A stretch of DNA of 64,000 bases from JAIRMO01 sp046533115 (GCF_046533115.1 NZ_JAJQRC010000009.1:35465-99464); one strand, 5' to 3'; numbered from the stretch's first letter, positions 52,756 to 61,783 are shown. Program-made: numbers and translations. The notes: generated from the sequence alone by a model not told the origin.

Positions 52756-52785
52756 ATTGTAACACCATTATTTTAAATTTGTCAA
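52756..52785 (-). promoter_or_regulatory. Strong promoter of the ROK-linked sugar operon
   Basis: TTGACA (52785-52780), 18-bp spacer, TACAAT (52761-52756) with TGT just before it (extended -10). The predicted leader to the ATPase gene is about 150 nt. Confidence 0.7.
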
Positions 52786-52821
52786 CAAGAATCTTAAAAA
52801 AAAATTGTTTTTGACTTATTT

Positions 52822-54054
52822 CTATATAGGTAAGGCCCGCCGCCACCAGAGGGTATTCGCCAGTACCCTGCACGCCCCGTTGGCGGTACTATACTCCCCC
52901 TTGGTTTCCGTGGATATAGTCAGGCGCCTTCCAACCTGTCGCATTTGGTGTTTTTTCAGGCTGGTTTTAATCATATTAAAGAAAAGGGGACCGTTTTTCA
53001 TCAAACCGCCGCAAAGAACCACCCTATCCGGGTCCAGTACATTGATCGCCATGGAAAGCCCAATGCCAATATACTCCGCGGCGATGTTTATAATCTCAAG
53101 GGCCGTTTCGTCCCCCGTATCCGCCGCCCGAAAAACCAGTTTTGCGTCGATTTTATCGGGATCGCCCCCACAAAATTCGGCAATTTTTGAGGGAATCCCC
53201 TCCCTTATGATTCTTTGCGCTTCTATGGCAATGGCCGCGCCGGAGGCAACCGCCTCCAGGCAGCCGATATTTCCGCATTTACAAACCGGGCCTTCCTTAG
53301 CAACCGTAATATGCCCTATTTCCCCGCTGGTACCACTGGAACCGGTATAAAGGTCTTCGCCTATTACCAGGCCGGCACCGATACCATAGCCCAGGTTCAC
53401 CGAAAAGGTGGTATGGGTATGATCCTCTTCACCGGGGATATAACTCTCATTCAAAGCCAAGGCGCGGTTGGCGTTTTCGACGATGATAGGATAGGGCAGC
53501 CTTCCCTGCAGCCAGGCCCGCAGGGGAATATTGTCCCACCCAAAATCAGGGGAGAAGATCACGTTCCCTGTTTCGTTTTCAATGAGTCCCGGCATGGCGA
53601 CTCCCACCCCCAGGACGCACTCTTTTTTAGCCTGAAGCTGCTTAACAATTTGTAATACCAGTTTGCATAAACGTTCGGCAAATATCTTTTCGGGAAAGGG
53701 ATCTCCCGTTGGTTCCTGAAGACAGGCGATTTGCTGGGATATAATATTATTAGCCACCACCCGGATGGTGGTACGGCCAATATCTACCCCAATATAGCAA
53801 AACCGCTCCGGGACGATTTCCAGCATTTCAGGCGGCTTTCCCCCGGAGGATTCTCCTTTTCCTATGGAACGGACCACTTCCTTTTCAAATAAATCATCAA
53901 CAATGGACATAACCGTGGGGATACTTAAATCGGTAAGTTTCGCGATGGCCGCCCGGTTTATCGGACCTTCACGGACTAAACACCGGAATACATTGTATTT
54001 ATTTATCTGGGCGATTTGAAGCTTATCCATTTTTCTATACCGCTGCATTGGCAT
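52822..54054 (-). CDS. ROK-family transcriptional regulator (NagC/XylR type)
   Basis: About 410 residues. N-terminal winged HTH (INRAAIAKLTDLSIPTVMSIVDDLFEKEVV), then a ROK sugar-kinase fold with the zinc motif CKCGNIGCLEAVASG and ATP/sugar-binding segments (GVDIGRTTIRV, NLGYGIGAGLVIG). It probably represses the adjacent ABC/ADH/RbsD/GH42 operon until a sugar binds. The start could be GTG at 54063, ATG at 54054 or ATG at 54048; the family core begins at MDKLQIAQ. Just upstream TTAAG-TAT-CTTAA may be an autoregulatory site. Confidence 0.92.
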   Translation of the reverse strand: MPMQRYRKMDKLQIAQINKYNVFRCLVREGPINRAAIAKLTDLSIPTVMSIVDDLFEKEVVRSIGKGESSGGKPPEMLEIVPERFCYIGVDIGRTTIRVVANNIISQQIACLQEPTGDPFPEKIFAERLCKLVLQIVKQLQAKKECVLGVGVAMPGLIENETGNVIFSPDFGWDNIPLRAWLQGRLPYPIIVENANRALALNESYIPGEEDHTHTTFSVNLGYGIGAGLVIGEDLYTGSSGTSGEIGHITVAKEGPVCKCGNIGCLEAVASGAAIAIEAQRIIREGIPSKIAEFCGGDPDKIDAKLVFRAADTGDETALEIINIAAEYIGIGLSMAINVLDPDRVVLCGGLMKNGPLFFNMIKTSLKKHQMRQVGRRLTISTETKGEYSTANGACRVLANTLWWRRALPI

Positions 54055-54063
54055 ATACCTCAC

Positions 54064-54280
54064 TTACTTAAGATACTTAAAAAACTAACAACATTTCAAT
54101 CCCGCGACTATTGAGGCTGTTTTAAAACCTACCGGGGGTAACAGCCGCAACCCTTGGTTCCGCCCCAAGGCTCCCCCGCGTGAGTGGGTTCTTGGGTATG
54201 TACCCTTCGCAACGAATCAGCCAGAAATTCCGGGATCTTCGGTTGACGAAAACCGTGGTATAGGAAATAATAGGAAAGAT
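54064..54280. other. Divergent intergenic region between ROK and PilZ genes
   Basis: Contains TTAAGTATCTTAA (minus strand, within 54067-54082) near the ROK start, a degenerate repeat copy (54109-54128) and TTGACG (54243-54248) with AATAAT 17 bp downstream, a weak promoter for the PilZ gene. No reading frame with a start signal seen. Confidence 0.4.
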
Positions 54281-54607
54281 ATGACAGAAAAAAGAAAGCA
54301 GACTCGCTATACCACCCATGCCCAGGCCCGACTTGCCGATGTCGCTGAGAGTAAGGTCCTGCTCAAGGATATCAGCGTGACCGGCTGCGGTATCGAGAGT
54401 ACCGTTTTTATGGATATCAAACTTAATCACCGGTACAAAATGGAGATTCTGCCCGAGGAGGCCTCAAAAATAGGCCCCTTTGAAATTGTGGTGGAAGTCC
54501 TATGGACAAGGTCCGGCGGTTACTCCTTTGAAGTAGGATTTGCTATAATAGAATCTCCCAAAGGAAAGCAGTTTCAACGGTATGTGGATTATCTTTCCTG
54601 GCGTTAA
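54281..54607 (+). CDS. PilZ-domain protein (c-di-GMP receptor type)
   Basis: A 108-residue stand-alone PilZ domain. The c-di-GMP motifs are RKQTR (RxxxR, residues 5-9) and DISVTGCG (D/NxSxxG, about 30-37). No other domain, so it acts by binding partner proteins. AGGAAAG lies 3 nt upstream. It may link c-di-GMP to motility. Downstream genes are rRNA methyltransferases. Confidence 0.9.
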   Translation: MTEKRKQTRYTTHAQARLADVAESKVLLKDISVTGCGIESTVFMDIKLNHRYKMEILPEEASKIGPFEIVVEVLWTRSGGYSFEVGFAIIESPKGKQFQRYVDYLSWR

Positions 54608-54650
54608 GCCCGGTAAACCTTAAAAAAAGGAACCTAAAGGAAATGGACAG

Positions 54651-55562
54651 ATGAACCTGATCCCCCTCACGGGCCGGGTTTTTCAGGCCGTTCCAGGGTT
54701 CGAGCATCATTTAAGAGCCGAACTTGGGTCTTTGCAGGAATTGGGAGGTCCCTTTTTTTACTCCCCCGATTATACCGGCCCCGCTTCGTGGTGCCGAAAT
54801 ATATGGCTCGAGCCCTTCCGGCTGGAGTTCGATTCCATCGGTGAAGCCGCCCGGGCCTTGCGGAACCTGCAGCGGAATTGGGCGCCGGTCCTTTTTACCC
54901 AATTCCGCCGGGGCGCCCTGATCACGGAAAAACTGCCCCCCCTCAGTACAAAACCACGGCCTTTTCCCTGGCGGCTGCCGGATTCCCCCATGGGAGGATG
55001 GACCCTTTTGGACCACCATACCCTCCTCGCTTCGGCCCGCTCGGAAAGTCCCTTTCCCGGGGGGATTATCCGTTTTGAGGAGGATAAACAGGGGCCGCCC
55101 AGCCGGGCCTACCTAAAGCTGGAGGAAGCCCTGGTTCTCTGCCGGAAATGGCCGGGCCCGGGGGATCGCTGCCTGGACGCCGGGGCAAGCCCCGGGGGCT
55201 GGACCTGGGTACTGGCTAAACTCGGGGCGGAGGTGATCGCCGTGGACCGCGCTCCCCCGGAAGACCGGATCCTTGCCCGGCCCGGGGTACGGTTTATCCA
55301 ACATGACGCATTCACCTTGAACCCCGAAGATCTGGGTCCCCTGGATTGGATTTTTTCCGATGTGGTTTGTTATCCTCCCCGGCTCCTGGGATGGATAAAA
55401 AAATGGCTCGATTCGGGGCGCTGCGCCAATTTTGTATGTACCATAAAACTCCAGGGGGCGCCGGACTTTGAAACCCTTCGGGACTTCACTGCCCTGCCCG
55501 GCGGCAGGGTGGTCCACCTATACCACAACAAACATGAATTAACCTGGATCCGGATCGCCTAG
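54651..55562 (+). CDS. FtsJ/RlmM-like rRNA 2'-O-methyltransferase
   Basis: A 303-residue SAM enzyme. The N-terminal half (1-150) resembles the THUMP-associated part of RlmM, and the C-terminal FtsJ-like domain has CLDAGASPGGWTWVLAKLGAEVIAVDRAP, WIFSDVVCYPPRL and CTIKLQGAPDFETL. The K-D-K-E type catalytic set is plausible, with Asp in SDVVCYPP and Lys in IKLQG. RlmM methylates C2498 of 23S rRNA in E. coli. The start follows AAAGGA about 11 nt upstream. Confidence 0.85.
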   Translation: MNLIPLTGRVFQAVPGFEHHLRAELGSLQELGGPFFYSPDYTGPASWCRNIWLEPFRLEFDSIGEAARALRNLQRNWAPVLFTQFRRGALITEKLPPLSTKPRPFPWRLPDSPMGGWTLLDHHTLLASARSESPFPGGIIRFEEDKQGPPSRAYLKLEEALVLCRKWPGPGDRCLDAGASPGGWTWVLAKLGAEVIAVDRAPPEDRILARPGVRFIQHDAFTLNPEDLGPLDWIFSDVVCYPPRLLGWIKKWLDSGRCANFVCTIKLQGAPDFETLRDFTALPGGRVVHLYHNKHELTWIRIA

Positions 55563-55603
55563 CAGGCTGTTCTTCCTCATTTTTCATTTTTTCTCCGGTT
55601 TAA

Positions 55604-55632
55604 TTGTACAATCGCATTTTTACTGGTACAGT
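55604..55632 (+). promoter_or_regulatory. Promoter abutting the rlmL-like start
   Basis: TTGTAC (55604-55609), 17-bp spacer, TGG plus TACAGT (55627-55632), then 6 nt to the ATG at 55639. Leaderless transcript predicted. Confidence 0.6.
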
Positions 55633-55638
55633 GGTTTC

Positions 55639-56826
55639 ATGTGGATTGCCATGGCCCTGTGTGCCCTTGGGGCGGAACGGGTGACTTCCAACGAGCTCAA
55701 AAAACTCAAACTCCGGGTTTTGGATTCGGGGTTTGGCCGGGTCCGGTTTGAGGCGGATCTTGCCGGGCTTTACCGGGCGCTGATGGCCCTCAGGACCGCG
55801 GATCGCCTGCTGCTGGAAGCCGCCCGGTTTGAAGCCCTGGATTTTGAGGGGCTTTTTGAGGGAAGCCGGGGGATCCCCTGGGAAGATTTCATCCCCCGGG
55901 AGAAGGGCCTCCTGGTTTCCAAGGTCAGGTCCAACCGGTCCCGGCTGGAGGCGGTTACCAGTATCCAGGGGGTGGTCCACAAGGCCGTCGCGGACCGGCT
56001 CTGCAATGCCTATGGCGTCCTTCGGCTCCCTGACGGGGACGCGGCGGAACTGCGGGTGTACCTGGAAAAAGATCAGGTCTCCCTGCTTCTGGACCTCTCC
56101 GGCGCACCTCTCTTTAAACGGGGGTATCGTAGTGAGGGCGGTACGGCCCCCCTCAGGGAAACCACCGCCGCGGCCATGCTGCTCCTCTCCGGATGGAAGC
56201 GGAAATTCCCCCTCTACGATCCCTTCTGCGGCTCCGGCACTATCCCTTTAGAAGGGGCAATCTACGCCTGGGATATGGCCCCGGGGATTGGGCGGTCTTT
56301 CGCCCTGTCGGGCTTATCCCTGGGGGATCGGACCCTGGAAACGGCCATCCGGGAGGAGCTTTTGGCACGGGTGAATTTTGAAAATACCATCCGCATCTAC
56401 GGGAGCGATGCCGATCCCCGGGCGGTTTCCCAGGCAAAATCCAACCTGATCCGGGCCTATGAATTGGCTCGCGGGGAAAACCCGGGGAAGGGCATACGGG
56501 TCAGGCCGCCGGAGGGGAGATTCCCTTTGCCCGATTTCCGCCTTATCCCCATGAAGAAGGCCCGGGCGCCGGAGCCCGAAGGTTTCATTATCACCAACCC
56601 GCCCTATGGAAAACGCCTGGGGGATCCTCAGGAGGCGGAGGCTGTTTACCGGGAAATGAGGAGCCTGGCCGAAAATTTTCCGGGCTGGAAACTCGGCCTT
56701 ATCACGGATCATCCCGGATTTGAGTCTCATTTTGGCCGGAAGGCGGACAGCCTTAGAAAAATAACCAACGGGGCTATTCCCTCGTATTTTTATGAATACC
56801 ACCAACTGTCCGCAGGGAAAGGTTAA
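55639..56826 (+). CDS. THUMP-domain rRNA guanine-N2 methyltransferase, RlmL type
   Basis: A 395-residue protein. N-terminal ferredoxin-like/THUMP region (1-155), then a Rossmann methyltransferase with FPLYDPFCGSGTIPLEGA (motif I), IRIYGSDADPRAVSQAKSN and the catalytic IITNPPYGKRLGD. It matches the RlmL half of E. coli RlmKL and Bacillus YpsC in size and order. It should make m2G in 23S rRNA. No Shine-Dalgarno. Confidence 0.92.
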   Translation: MWIAMALCALGAERVTSNELKKLKLRVLDSGFGRVRFEADLAGLYRALMALRTADRLLLEAARFEALDFEGLFEGSRGIPWEDFIPREKGLLVSKVRSNRSRLEAVTSIQGVVHKAVADRLCNAYGVLRLPDGDAAELRVYLEKDQVSLLLDLSGAPLFKRGYRSEGGTAPLRETTAAAMLLLSGWKRKFPLYDPFCGSGTIPLEGAIYAWDMAPGIGRSFALSGLSLGDRTLETAIREELLARVNFENTIRIYGSDADPRAVSQAKSNLIRAYELARGENPGKGIRVRPPEGRFPLPDFRLIPMKKARAPEPEGFIITNPPYGKRLGDPQEAEAVYREMRSLAENFPGWKLGLITDHPGFESHFGRKADSLRKITNGAIPSYFYEYHQLSAGKG

Positions 56827-56851
56827 AGACCGGGGGGTCTGAAATTTGACA

Positions 56852-56921
56852 TTTTGAAACCGCCTCGGATATTATAGAAAAGGATCGGCGCCCCTCCCAA
56901 ACCTGGGGTTTTGGAAAAGCC
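56852..56921. repeat. Two intergenic repeat elements side by side
   Basis: TTTTGAAACCGCC (56852-56864) of the first subfamily and GTTTTGGAAAAGCC (56908-56921) of the second lie together in the 130-bp gap before the TetR gene. Confidence 0.45.
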
Positions 56922-56956
56922 CCATCGATTTTGATACAAATCTGGAGAAAACGACT

Positions 56957-57553
56957 ATGTCCATTGTGGTAGAACATGAAAAACGGCGGCGGGAAATTCT
57001 GGAAAAGGCCCTGGATATTTTTATGGAAGAGGGTTTTGAGAACGCCACCTTTCAAAAAATCGCCGATCTCTGTGGAATTACCAGAACAACCCTGTATATT
57101 TATTTTAAAAATAAACGGGATATCTTCAATTACAGTATAAAACAGCTCCTGGGCGTACTGGAGCAGGATATCTCCGGGGTACGGGAAAATACGAATTTGA
57201 ATTGCTCCGATAAACTCCTTCGGGTTATCTCCCTGATCCTGGATCGATTGGAAGAAAACCGCCGGCTTCTCCGGGTTATCCTGGATTTTCTCTTATACCT
57301 CTCCAAAAATGACGCGGATCCCGAAATTAGGGTCCGCCGGCGGACCCTGCGGCTGCGGCACATCATTGCCACCATGATGATAGAGGGGATCCGTTCCGGG
57401 GAAATCAAAGCGGTGAACGTCCGTACCGCGGATGACCTCTTCTACAGCCTTATCGAATCCGCCATCTTCCGCCTGGTGGTCCTCAAGCGTCCCTCCGCCA
57501 GGGAGCTGAAACAGGCGGTGGAACTGACCATAAACCAGCTGCGGCTTATCTAA
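56957..57553 (+). CDS. TetR/AcrR-family transcriptional regulator
   Basis: A 198-residue repressor with N-terminal HTH: RREILEKALDIFMEEGFENATFQKIADLCGITRTTLYIYFKNKRDIF. The ligand-binding C-terminal half is not assignable to a subfamily. GGAGAAAA lies 6 nt before the ATG. Target genes are not obvious; neighbours are a methyltransferase and a pyrophosphatase gene. Confidence 0.93.
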   Translation: MSIVVEHEKRRREILEKALDIFMEEGFENATFQKIADLCGITRTTLYIYFKNKRDIFNYSIKQLLGVLEQDISGVRENTNLNCSDKLLRVISLILDRLEENRRLLRVILDFLLYLSKNDADPEIRVRRRTLRLRHIIATMMIEGIRSGEIKAVNVRTADDLFYSLIESAIFRLVVLKRPSARELKQAVELTINQLRLI

Positions 57554-57580
57554 CCCCGCAACTAGGCCGAAAAATATGGA

Positions 57581-57612
57581 GGCGGCCTCAAAATCTGGCA
57601 TGGGAAACCGCC
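57581..57612. repeat. Degenerate copy of the dispersed intergenic palindrome
   Basis: GGCGG...CCGCC arms with a CTCAAAA core, between the TetR and pyrophosphatase genes. It may act as terminator. Confidence 0.35.
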
Positions 57613-57654
57613 CCGTTATAGAAAAAAACCCTATAAAAAATATCAGGGCTCAGG

Positions 57655-57660
57655 TATAGT
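57655..57660 (+). promoter_or_regulatory. -10 element abutting the pyrophosphatase start
   Basis: TATAGT ends 6 nt before the ATG at 57667. The -35 region is weak (TATAAA) and no Shine-Dalgarno is present. Confidence 0.45.
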
Positions 57661-57666
57661 ACAAAT

Positions 57667-59319
57667 ATGGAAAAAACCGTTTATGTAATAGGACATCGGA
57701 ACCCGGATACGGATTCGGTGGTTTCCGCCGTCGCCTATGCCCGGCTCAAGCAAATCCAGGGGCAAAGCAGGGTTATAGCCGCCCGAGCGGGAAAAATCAA
57801 TCCCCAGACGGAATATATCTTTGAACGCTTCGACGTACCGGTTCCGGAGTATCTGCCGGATCTGATCCCCAAGGCGAAGTACTATATTTCCGGGAACGCG
57901 GTAACGGTCAAGGAGGATGCCAGCGTATGGGAAGCCCTGGAACTGATGGAAAAGGACAATTCCAAGGTACTTCCCATTGTGGACCGGAACGGGGTCTACC
58001 GGAGTATGCTCCACTACCAGGGGTTTAGCCGTTATATTATCAACCATATCAACCCCCGGAAAAAATCCTCCTTTCCCCTTACCCTGGATCACCTGGCGGC
58101 AACCATTCATGCCCAGCCGGTTACCCTCTTTAACGGTGCGGAACTGAGAAAATCCCCCATTGTGGTGGCCGCGTCCTATACGGCACATTTCAAAAGCCAC
58201 CTGGAAGCGGAGGGCGCCGATAACGCCCTGGTCATTGTGGGGGATCGCTGGGATATCCAGAAATGCTGCATTGAGGTGGGAGTCCGGGCGCTGATCCTCT
58301 CCGGCGGGAATACCCTTTCCCGGGAACTGACGGAGCTGGCGGAGAAAAATAAAGTAACCGTGCTGATAAGTCCCTTTGATACCTCCTCCACCGCGATGTT
58401 GATCATCTATTCCGTGCCGACCAGTACCCTGGGGGACGATACGGTCCCCCTGATCCGTCTGAACGATCCGGTGTGGAAATTCCGGGAACTCCTTACCAAG
58501 ATGCCTTCCCGCTGTTTGCCCGTGGCCGACGATGAGGGCAAGGTGCGGGGGGTTATCTTTGAGGGGGACCTTATCAAGGAGCCGAATGTGGAAGTGATCA
58601 TGGTGGATCACAATGAGTCGGGCCAGGCCATTGAGGGAATCGAAAACTACAAGCTCCTGGAGGTGATCGACCATCACCGGCTGGGGAACCTTTCCACCCG
58701 GTACCCCATAACCTTCATCAACCGGGTGGTGGGAGCCACCTGTACCATTATTACCAACCTGTACCGGGAACAGAAGATCCCCCTGGAAAAGGGCATCGCT
58801 TCAATTTTGCTCTGCGGAATTATCGCCGATACCCTGGTTTTGCAGTCGGCAACTACGACAGAAACGGACATAGAGACCGCCGAGTACCTTGCTTCAATTA
58901 CCGGCCTGGACATTAAAGGCCTGGGGCATGATATACAGACCATCTCGAATCAGGTCAATTCCCTGACCGGGGAAGAACTCATCAAACTGGACATGAAGGA
59001 ATACGCCGAAGGGGGTATGACTTTTTCGGTCAGCCAGATCGAGACCGATAATCCCGTGGTGCTGGTGAAACGGCAGGCCGAAATTACCACGGCCCTGGAA
59101 AAAGTCCGGGCCGCGAAGGATCATCTTTTCTCCGCCCTCCTCGTCACCGATGTGACCGTACTCGATTCCCTGCTCTTTGTGGCCGGAAAAAAAGCCTTTA
59201 CCAGCCACATCAACTTTCCCATCACCGAGGGGGGGATCTATATGCTTAAAGAGGTGGTATCCCGGAAAAAACAGCTTATACCCCTCCTGACGGAACTGGT
59301 GGAAAAGGCAGGGGGGTAA
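57667..59319 (+). CDS. ppaC: Manganese-dependent inorganic pyrophosphatase with CBS and DRTGG domains
   Basis: A 550-residue family II (DHH) pyrophosphatase. HRNPDTDS (10-17) begins the catalytic domain, which is split by a regulatory insert: CBS (about 70-115), DRTGG (about 135-250), CBS (about 260-300). Catalysis resumes with VDHNES and VIDHHRLG; the C-terminal DHHA2 domain ends the protein. The insert makes the enzyme sensitive to adenine nucleotides in known CBS-PPases. It hydrolyses PPi to phosphate in the cytoplasm. Confidence 0.95.
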   Translation: MEKTVYVIGHRNPDTDSVVSAVAYARLKQIQGQSRVIAARAGKINPQTEYIFERFDVPVPEYLPDLIPKAKYYISGNAVTVKEDASVWEALELMEKDNSKVLPIVDRNGVYRSMLHYQGFSRYIINHINPRKKSSFPLTLDHLAATIHAQPVTLFNGAELRKSPIVVAASYTAHFKSHLEAEGADNALVIVGDRWDIQKCCIEVGVRALILSGGNTLSRELTELAEKNKVTVLISPFDTSSTAMLIIYSVPTSTLGDDTVPLIRLNDPVWKFRELLTKMPSRCLPVADDEGKVRGVIFEGDLIKEPNVEVIMVDHNESGQAIEGIENYKLLEVIDHHRLGNLSTRYPITFINRVVGATCTIITNLYREQKIPLEKGIASILLCGIIADTLVLQSATTTETDIETAEYLASITGLDIKGLGHDIQTISNQVNSLTGEELIKLDMKEYAEGGMTFSVSQIETDNPVVLVKRQAEITTALEKVRAAKDHLFSALLVTDVTVLDSLLFVAGKKAFTSHINFPITEGGIYMLKEVVSRKKQLIPLLTELVEKAGG

Positions 59320-59354
59320 AAGAGAAGAAATTTTAACCCCTAGGGCACATAAAA

Positions 59355-59405
59355 GAAGGGAAAAACAAGAAAAAATTTACCTGTTTTCTCCTTGTTTTTC
59401 CCTTC
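59355..59405. terminator. Bidirectional terminator between pyrophosphatase and chemoreceptor genes
   Basis: Perfect 15-bp inverted repeat GAAGGGAAAAACAAG / CTTGTTTTTCCCTTC with a 21-nt loop, between convergent genes. T-runs inside the arms on both strands. Confidence 0.6.
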
Positions 59406-59460
59406 GTATGAATTTCTTAAACTCCGTATACCGGGCCAGGTATTTTCAAGGTACCAGCGT

Positions 59461-61638
59461 TTACTCGACCTTGAAGCGGCCTACCTCTCTGACCAGCACG
59501 TCAATGCTTTCCTTGTTGTTTGTACTGATCTCATTCACCCTGGTCACCGCCACATTGATCTGATCCGCGCCGGTAGCCATCTCGTTCATCCCATTGGTGA
59601 TCTCCTGGGTTACCATTTCCAGGTTCTTCCCTTCGGTGATGACCTCCCGGCTCCCCTCCTGCATCTCATCGGAACCGCCCTTTACCATCTGGGTAATCTC
59701 GTTAAGCTGCCCGATTACTTCCAGAATCTGCCGGCTCCCCACACTCTGCTCTTCCATGGCGTTACGGATATTCTCGGTCTGCTCGGAAACGGTTTTGACC
59801 CCGCTATCGATGGCCTCGAACTTGTTCAGTACGTTATCCGTGGACTTGGTGATCTTGTCGATGGAATCTTTGATCTTCTTGAGTACCGTGCTGATGGTCT
59901 TGGACTGTTCCCCGCTGGATTCCGCCAATTTACGGATCTCGTCGGCCACCACGGCGAAGCCCTTCCCCGCCTCCCCGGCGTGGGCCGCTTCAATGGCGGC
60001 ATTCATGGACAAGAGGTTGGTCTGGCTGGCGATGTTCTCCATCACCGCGTTGATCTCCAAGAGCCCCTCGGACTCCCGGGCGATCTCCTGGATGTCGGTG
60101 GCCACTTCCTGAAGCCCCGTGCGGCCCACATCGGAAGATTCCAGCAGGTCCTTTACGCTTTCCGTGTTCTTGTTCAGGGTGGTGGTGACGGACTGGATAT
60201 TGGCGATCATCTCCTCAATGGCGCTTGAGGATTTGGATACGCTTTCGCTCTGCTTTTCAACATTGCTGTTGAGCTTGTCGATGTTAACGGTGATCTGCTC
60301 CATGGTGGCATTGGTCTCGGTTACGGAGGCACTCTGGTTGATCACCTGGCCCTTGATACTCTGGATATTGCTGGTGATCTCGTTGATCGCCGCGGCGGTC
60401 TCCGTCATATTACTGGCCAGTTCATTACCAATGTCAAAGAGGGCTACCGCCTGCTGTTTAATGACGATTATCAGGTTTTTGATCTTCTCCAGGGTCATGT
60501 TGAAGTATTTTGCCAGATCCCCAATCTCGTCCTTGGAGTGGACGTCAATGGTCTTAGTCAGATCCCCCTCCCCTTCGGAAATATCCTTCAGGGTAAGGGA
60601 TACATTGACGATAGGCTTGGCGATGGTACCGGCGACCATGAAGGTGATTGCCCCGGCGATGACGATGGCGACCACGATGATAATAATGGCGATTCGGGTG
60701 AGCCGGTTTACCGTCGCGAATACGTCTTCCTCCGGAACCGAGGTAAGAATCGTCCAGGCGGTTTTTACCCCCCCCACATAAAAGGGATAGCTTTCAAAGA
60801 TACGCCCGTGGTTCTGTCCCGAATTCGGTGTTCCGGTTTTCAGGGTTTCCAGGGTATCGTTTACCGCCTGCTGGCCAAGTACGGCCAGGGAATCGGCGTC
60901 GCTTATATTTTCGCCTACCCTGGCCGGATCATAATGGCCCGCGATGGTTCCGTCGGTGGCATACATCACCGCCCGGCCGTTGCCGTAGGGTTTTATCTGG
61001 GCGATGACCTCGGACGAAGGGGTGAGGTCCACCGTGATCCCCACCCGTCCTACAATCCCCTGATCGGTAACGATGGGATAACAAAGCCTGACGCCAAGGA
61101 TCGGTTTCCCGGCATATTGAGTTTTATACGGGAGGCTTATGACCGGATCGGGATTGTCTATGTTGGCAACCACATCGTCGTAATGCTCGTATTCCGACAG
61201 GGATTCCTTTTCCAGGGACCCCGTCCTGCGGGAATACCAGGGCATATACCGGCCTGTGGAATCGGTCCCTGGTTCCCCGGCAAAGGCCGCGTCATTACCA
61301 TCAAGGGCGTTGGGTTTCCAGATGGAAAACATCCCCATAAAGTTGGGATTGGATTCCATGATAGACAACATCGTATTGTCATAGCGGGTCCGGCGCTCTT
61401 CGGCGGGAACGCCCCTATAGGAATCCATAATGTTCGCCAGGGTCTTGGCGGCGGACAGGTAATTCTCATACCGGTTCTGTATCGTCATGGAGTACCTGCC
61501 GGTAAGCTCCTCCAAATTGGAAAAAGCCGCTTCCGTCTGCATAGCCCGCGCCCGCATGAGTAAAATAATCGATACTCCCGCCACGGCTACCACAAGCAAT
61601 ATAGCCGTGATCAAGGTAAGTCGTAACCGTAATTTCAT
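59461..61638 (-). CDS. Methyl-accepting chemotaxis protein with dCache sensor
   Basis: A 725-residue chemoreceptor from the ATG at 61638 (GGGGGT upstream; the frame to 61668 adds unlikely residues). Helix 1 at about 8-28, Cache-type periplasmic domain (about 35-305) with KPILGVRLCYPIVTDQGIVGRVGITVDL, helix 2, HAMP (KPIVNVSLTLKDISEGEGDLTKTI) and a signalling domain nearly identical to that of the receptor at 38310-40523. It ends GRFKVE. It is convergent with the pyrophosphatase gene. Confidence 0.95.
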   Translation of the reverse strand: MKLRLRLTLITAILLVVAVAGVSIILLMRARAMQTEAAFSNLEELTGRYSMTIQNRYENYLSAAKTLANIMDSYRGVPAEERRTRYDNTMLSIMESNPNFMGMFSIWKPNALDGNDAAFAGEPGTDSTGRYMPWYSRRTGSLEKESLSEYEHYDDVVANIDNPDPVISLPYKTQYAGKPILGVRLCYPIVTDQGIVGRVGITVDLTPSSEVIAQIKPYGNGRAVMYATDGTIAGHYDPARVGENISDADSLAVLGQQAVNDTLETLKTGTPNSGQNHGRIFESYPFYVGGVKTAWTILTSVPEEDVFATVNRLTRIAIIIIVVAIVIAGAITFMVAGTIAKPIVNVSLTLKDISEGEGDLTKTIDVHSKDEIGDLAKYFNMTLEKIKNLIIVIKQQAVALFDIGNELASNMTETAAAINEITSNIQSIKGQVINQSASVTETNATMEQITVNIDKLNSNVEKQSESVSKSSSAIEEMIANIQSVTTTLNKNTESVKDLLESSDVGRTGLQEVATDIQEIARESEGLLEINAVMENIASQTNLLSMNAAIEAAHAGEAGKGFAVVADEIRKLAESSGEQSKTISTVLKKIKDSIDKITKSTDNVLNKFEAIDSGVKTVSEQTENIRNAMEEQSVGSRQILEVIGQLNEITQMVKGGSDEMQEGSREVITEGKNLEMVTQEITNGMNEMATGADQINVAVTRVNEISTNNKESIDVLVREVGRFKVE

Positions 61639-61783
61639 AACATACCCCCAATTTTTGAAAAAAACCACATTCTATCTTTATTTAGCATACTCCAAAGTAA
61701 TGATAAATACAACAAGAAAAGAGCAAATATATTGACCACAAAGTAACCGTTACCCGGCGCTAGCATTTTATCGACCGTCCCGA

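Noticed and set aside
57643..58677. 344-codon open frame antisense to the pyrophosphatase gene
   Set aside because: It mirrors a well-supported CBS-pyrophosphatase, has no recognisable domain and no start signal; long antisense frames are common here because of the codon bias.
60538..61563. 341-codon open frame antisense to a chemoreceptor gene
   Set aside because: Lies fully within the sensor and HAMP coding region of the receptor, rich in Gly/Pro/His, with no motif or ribosome site.
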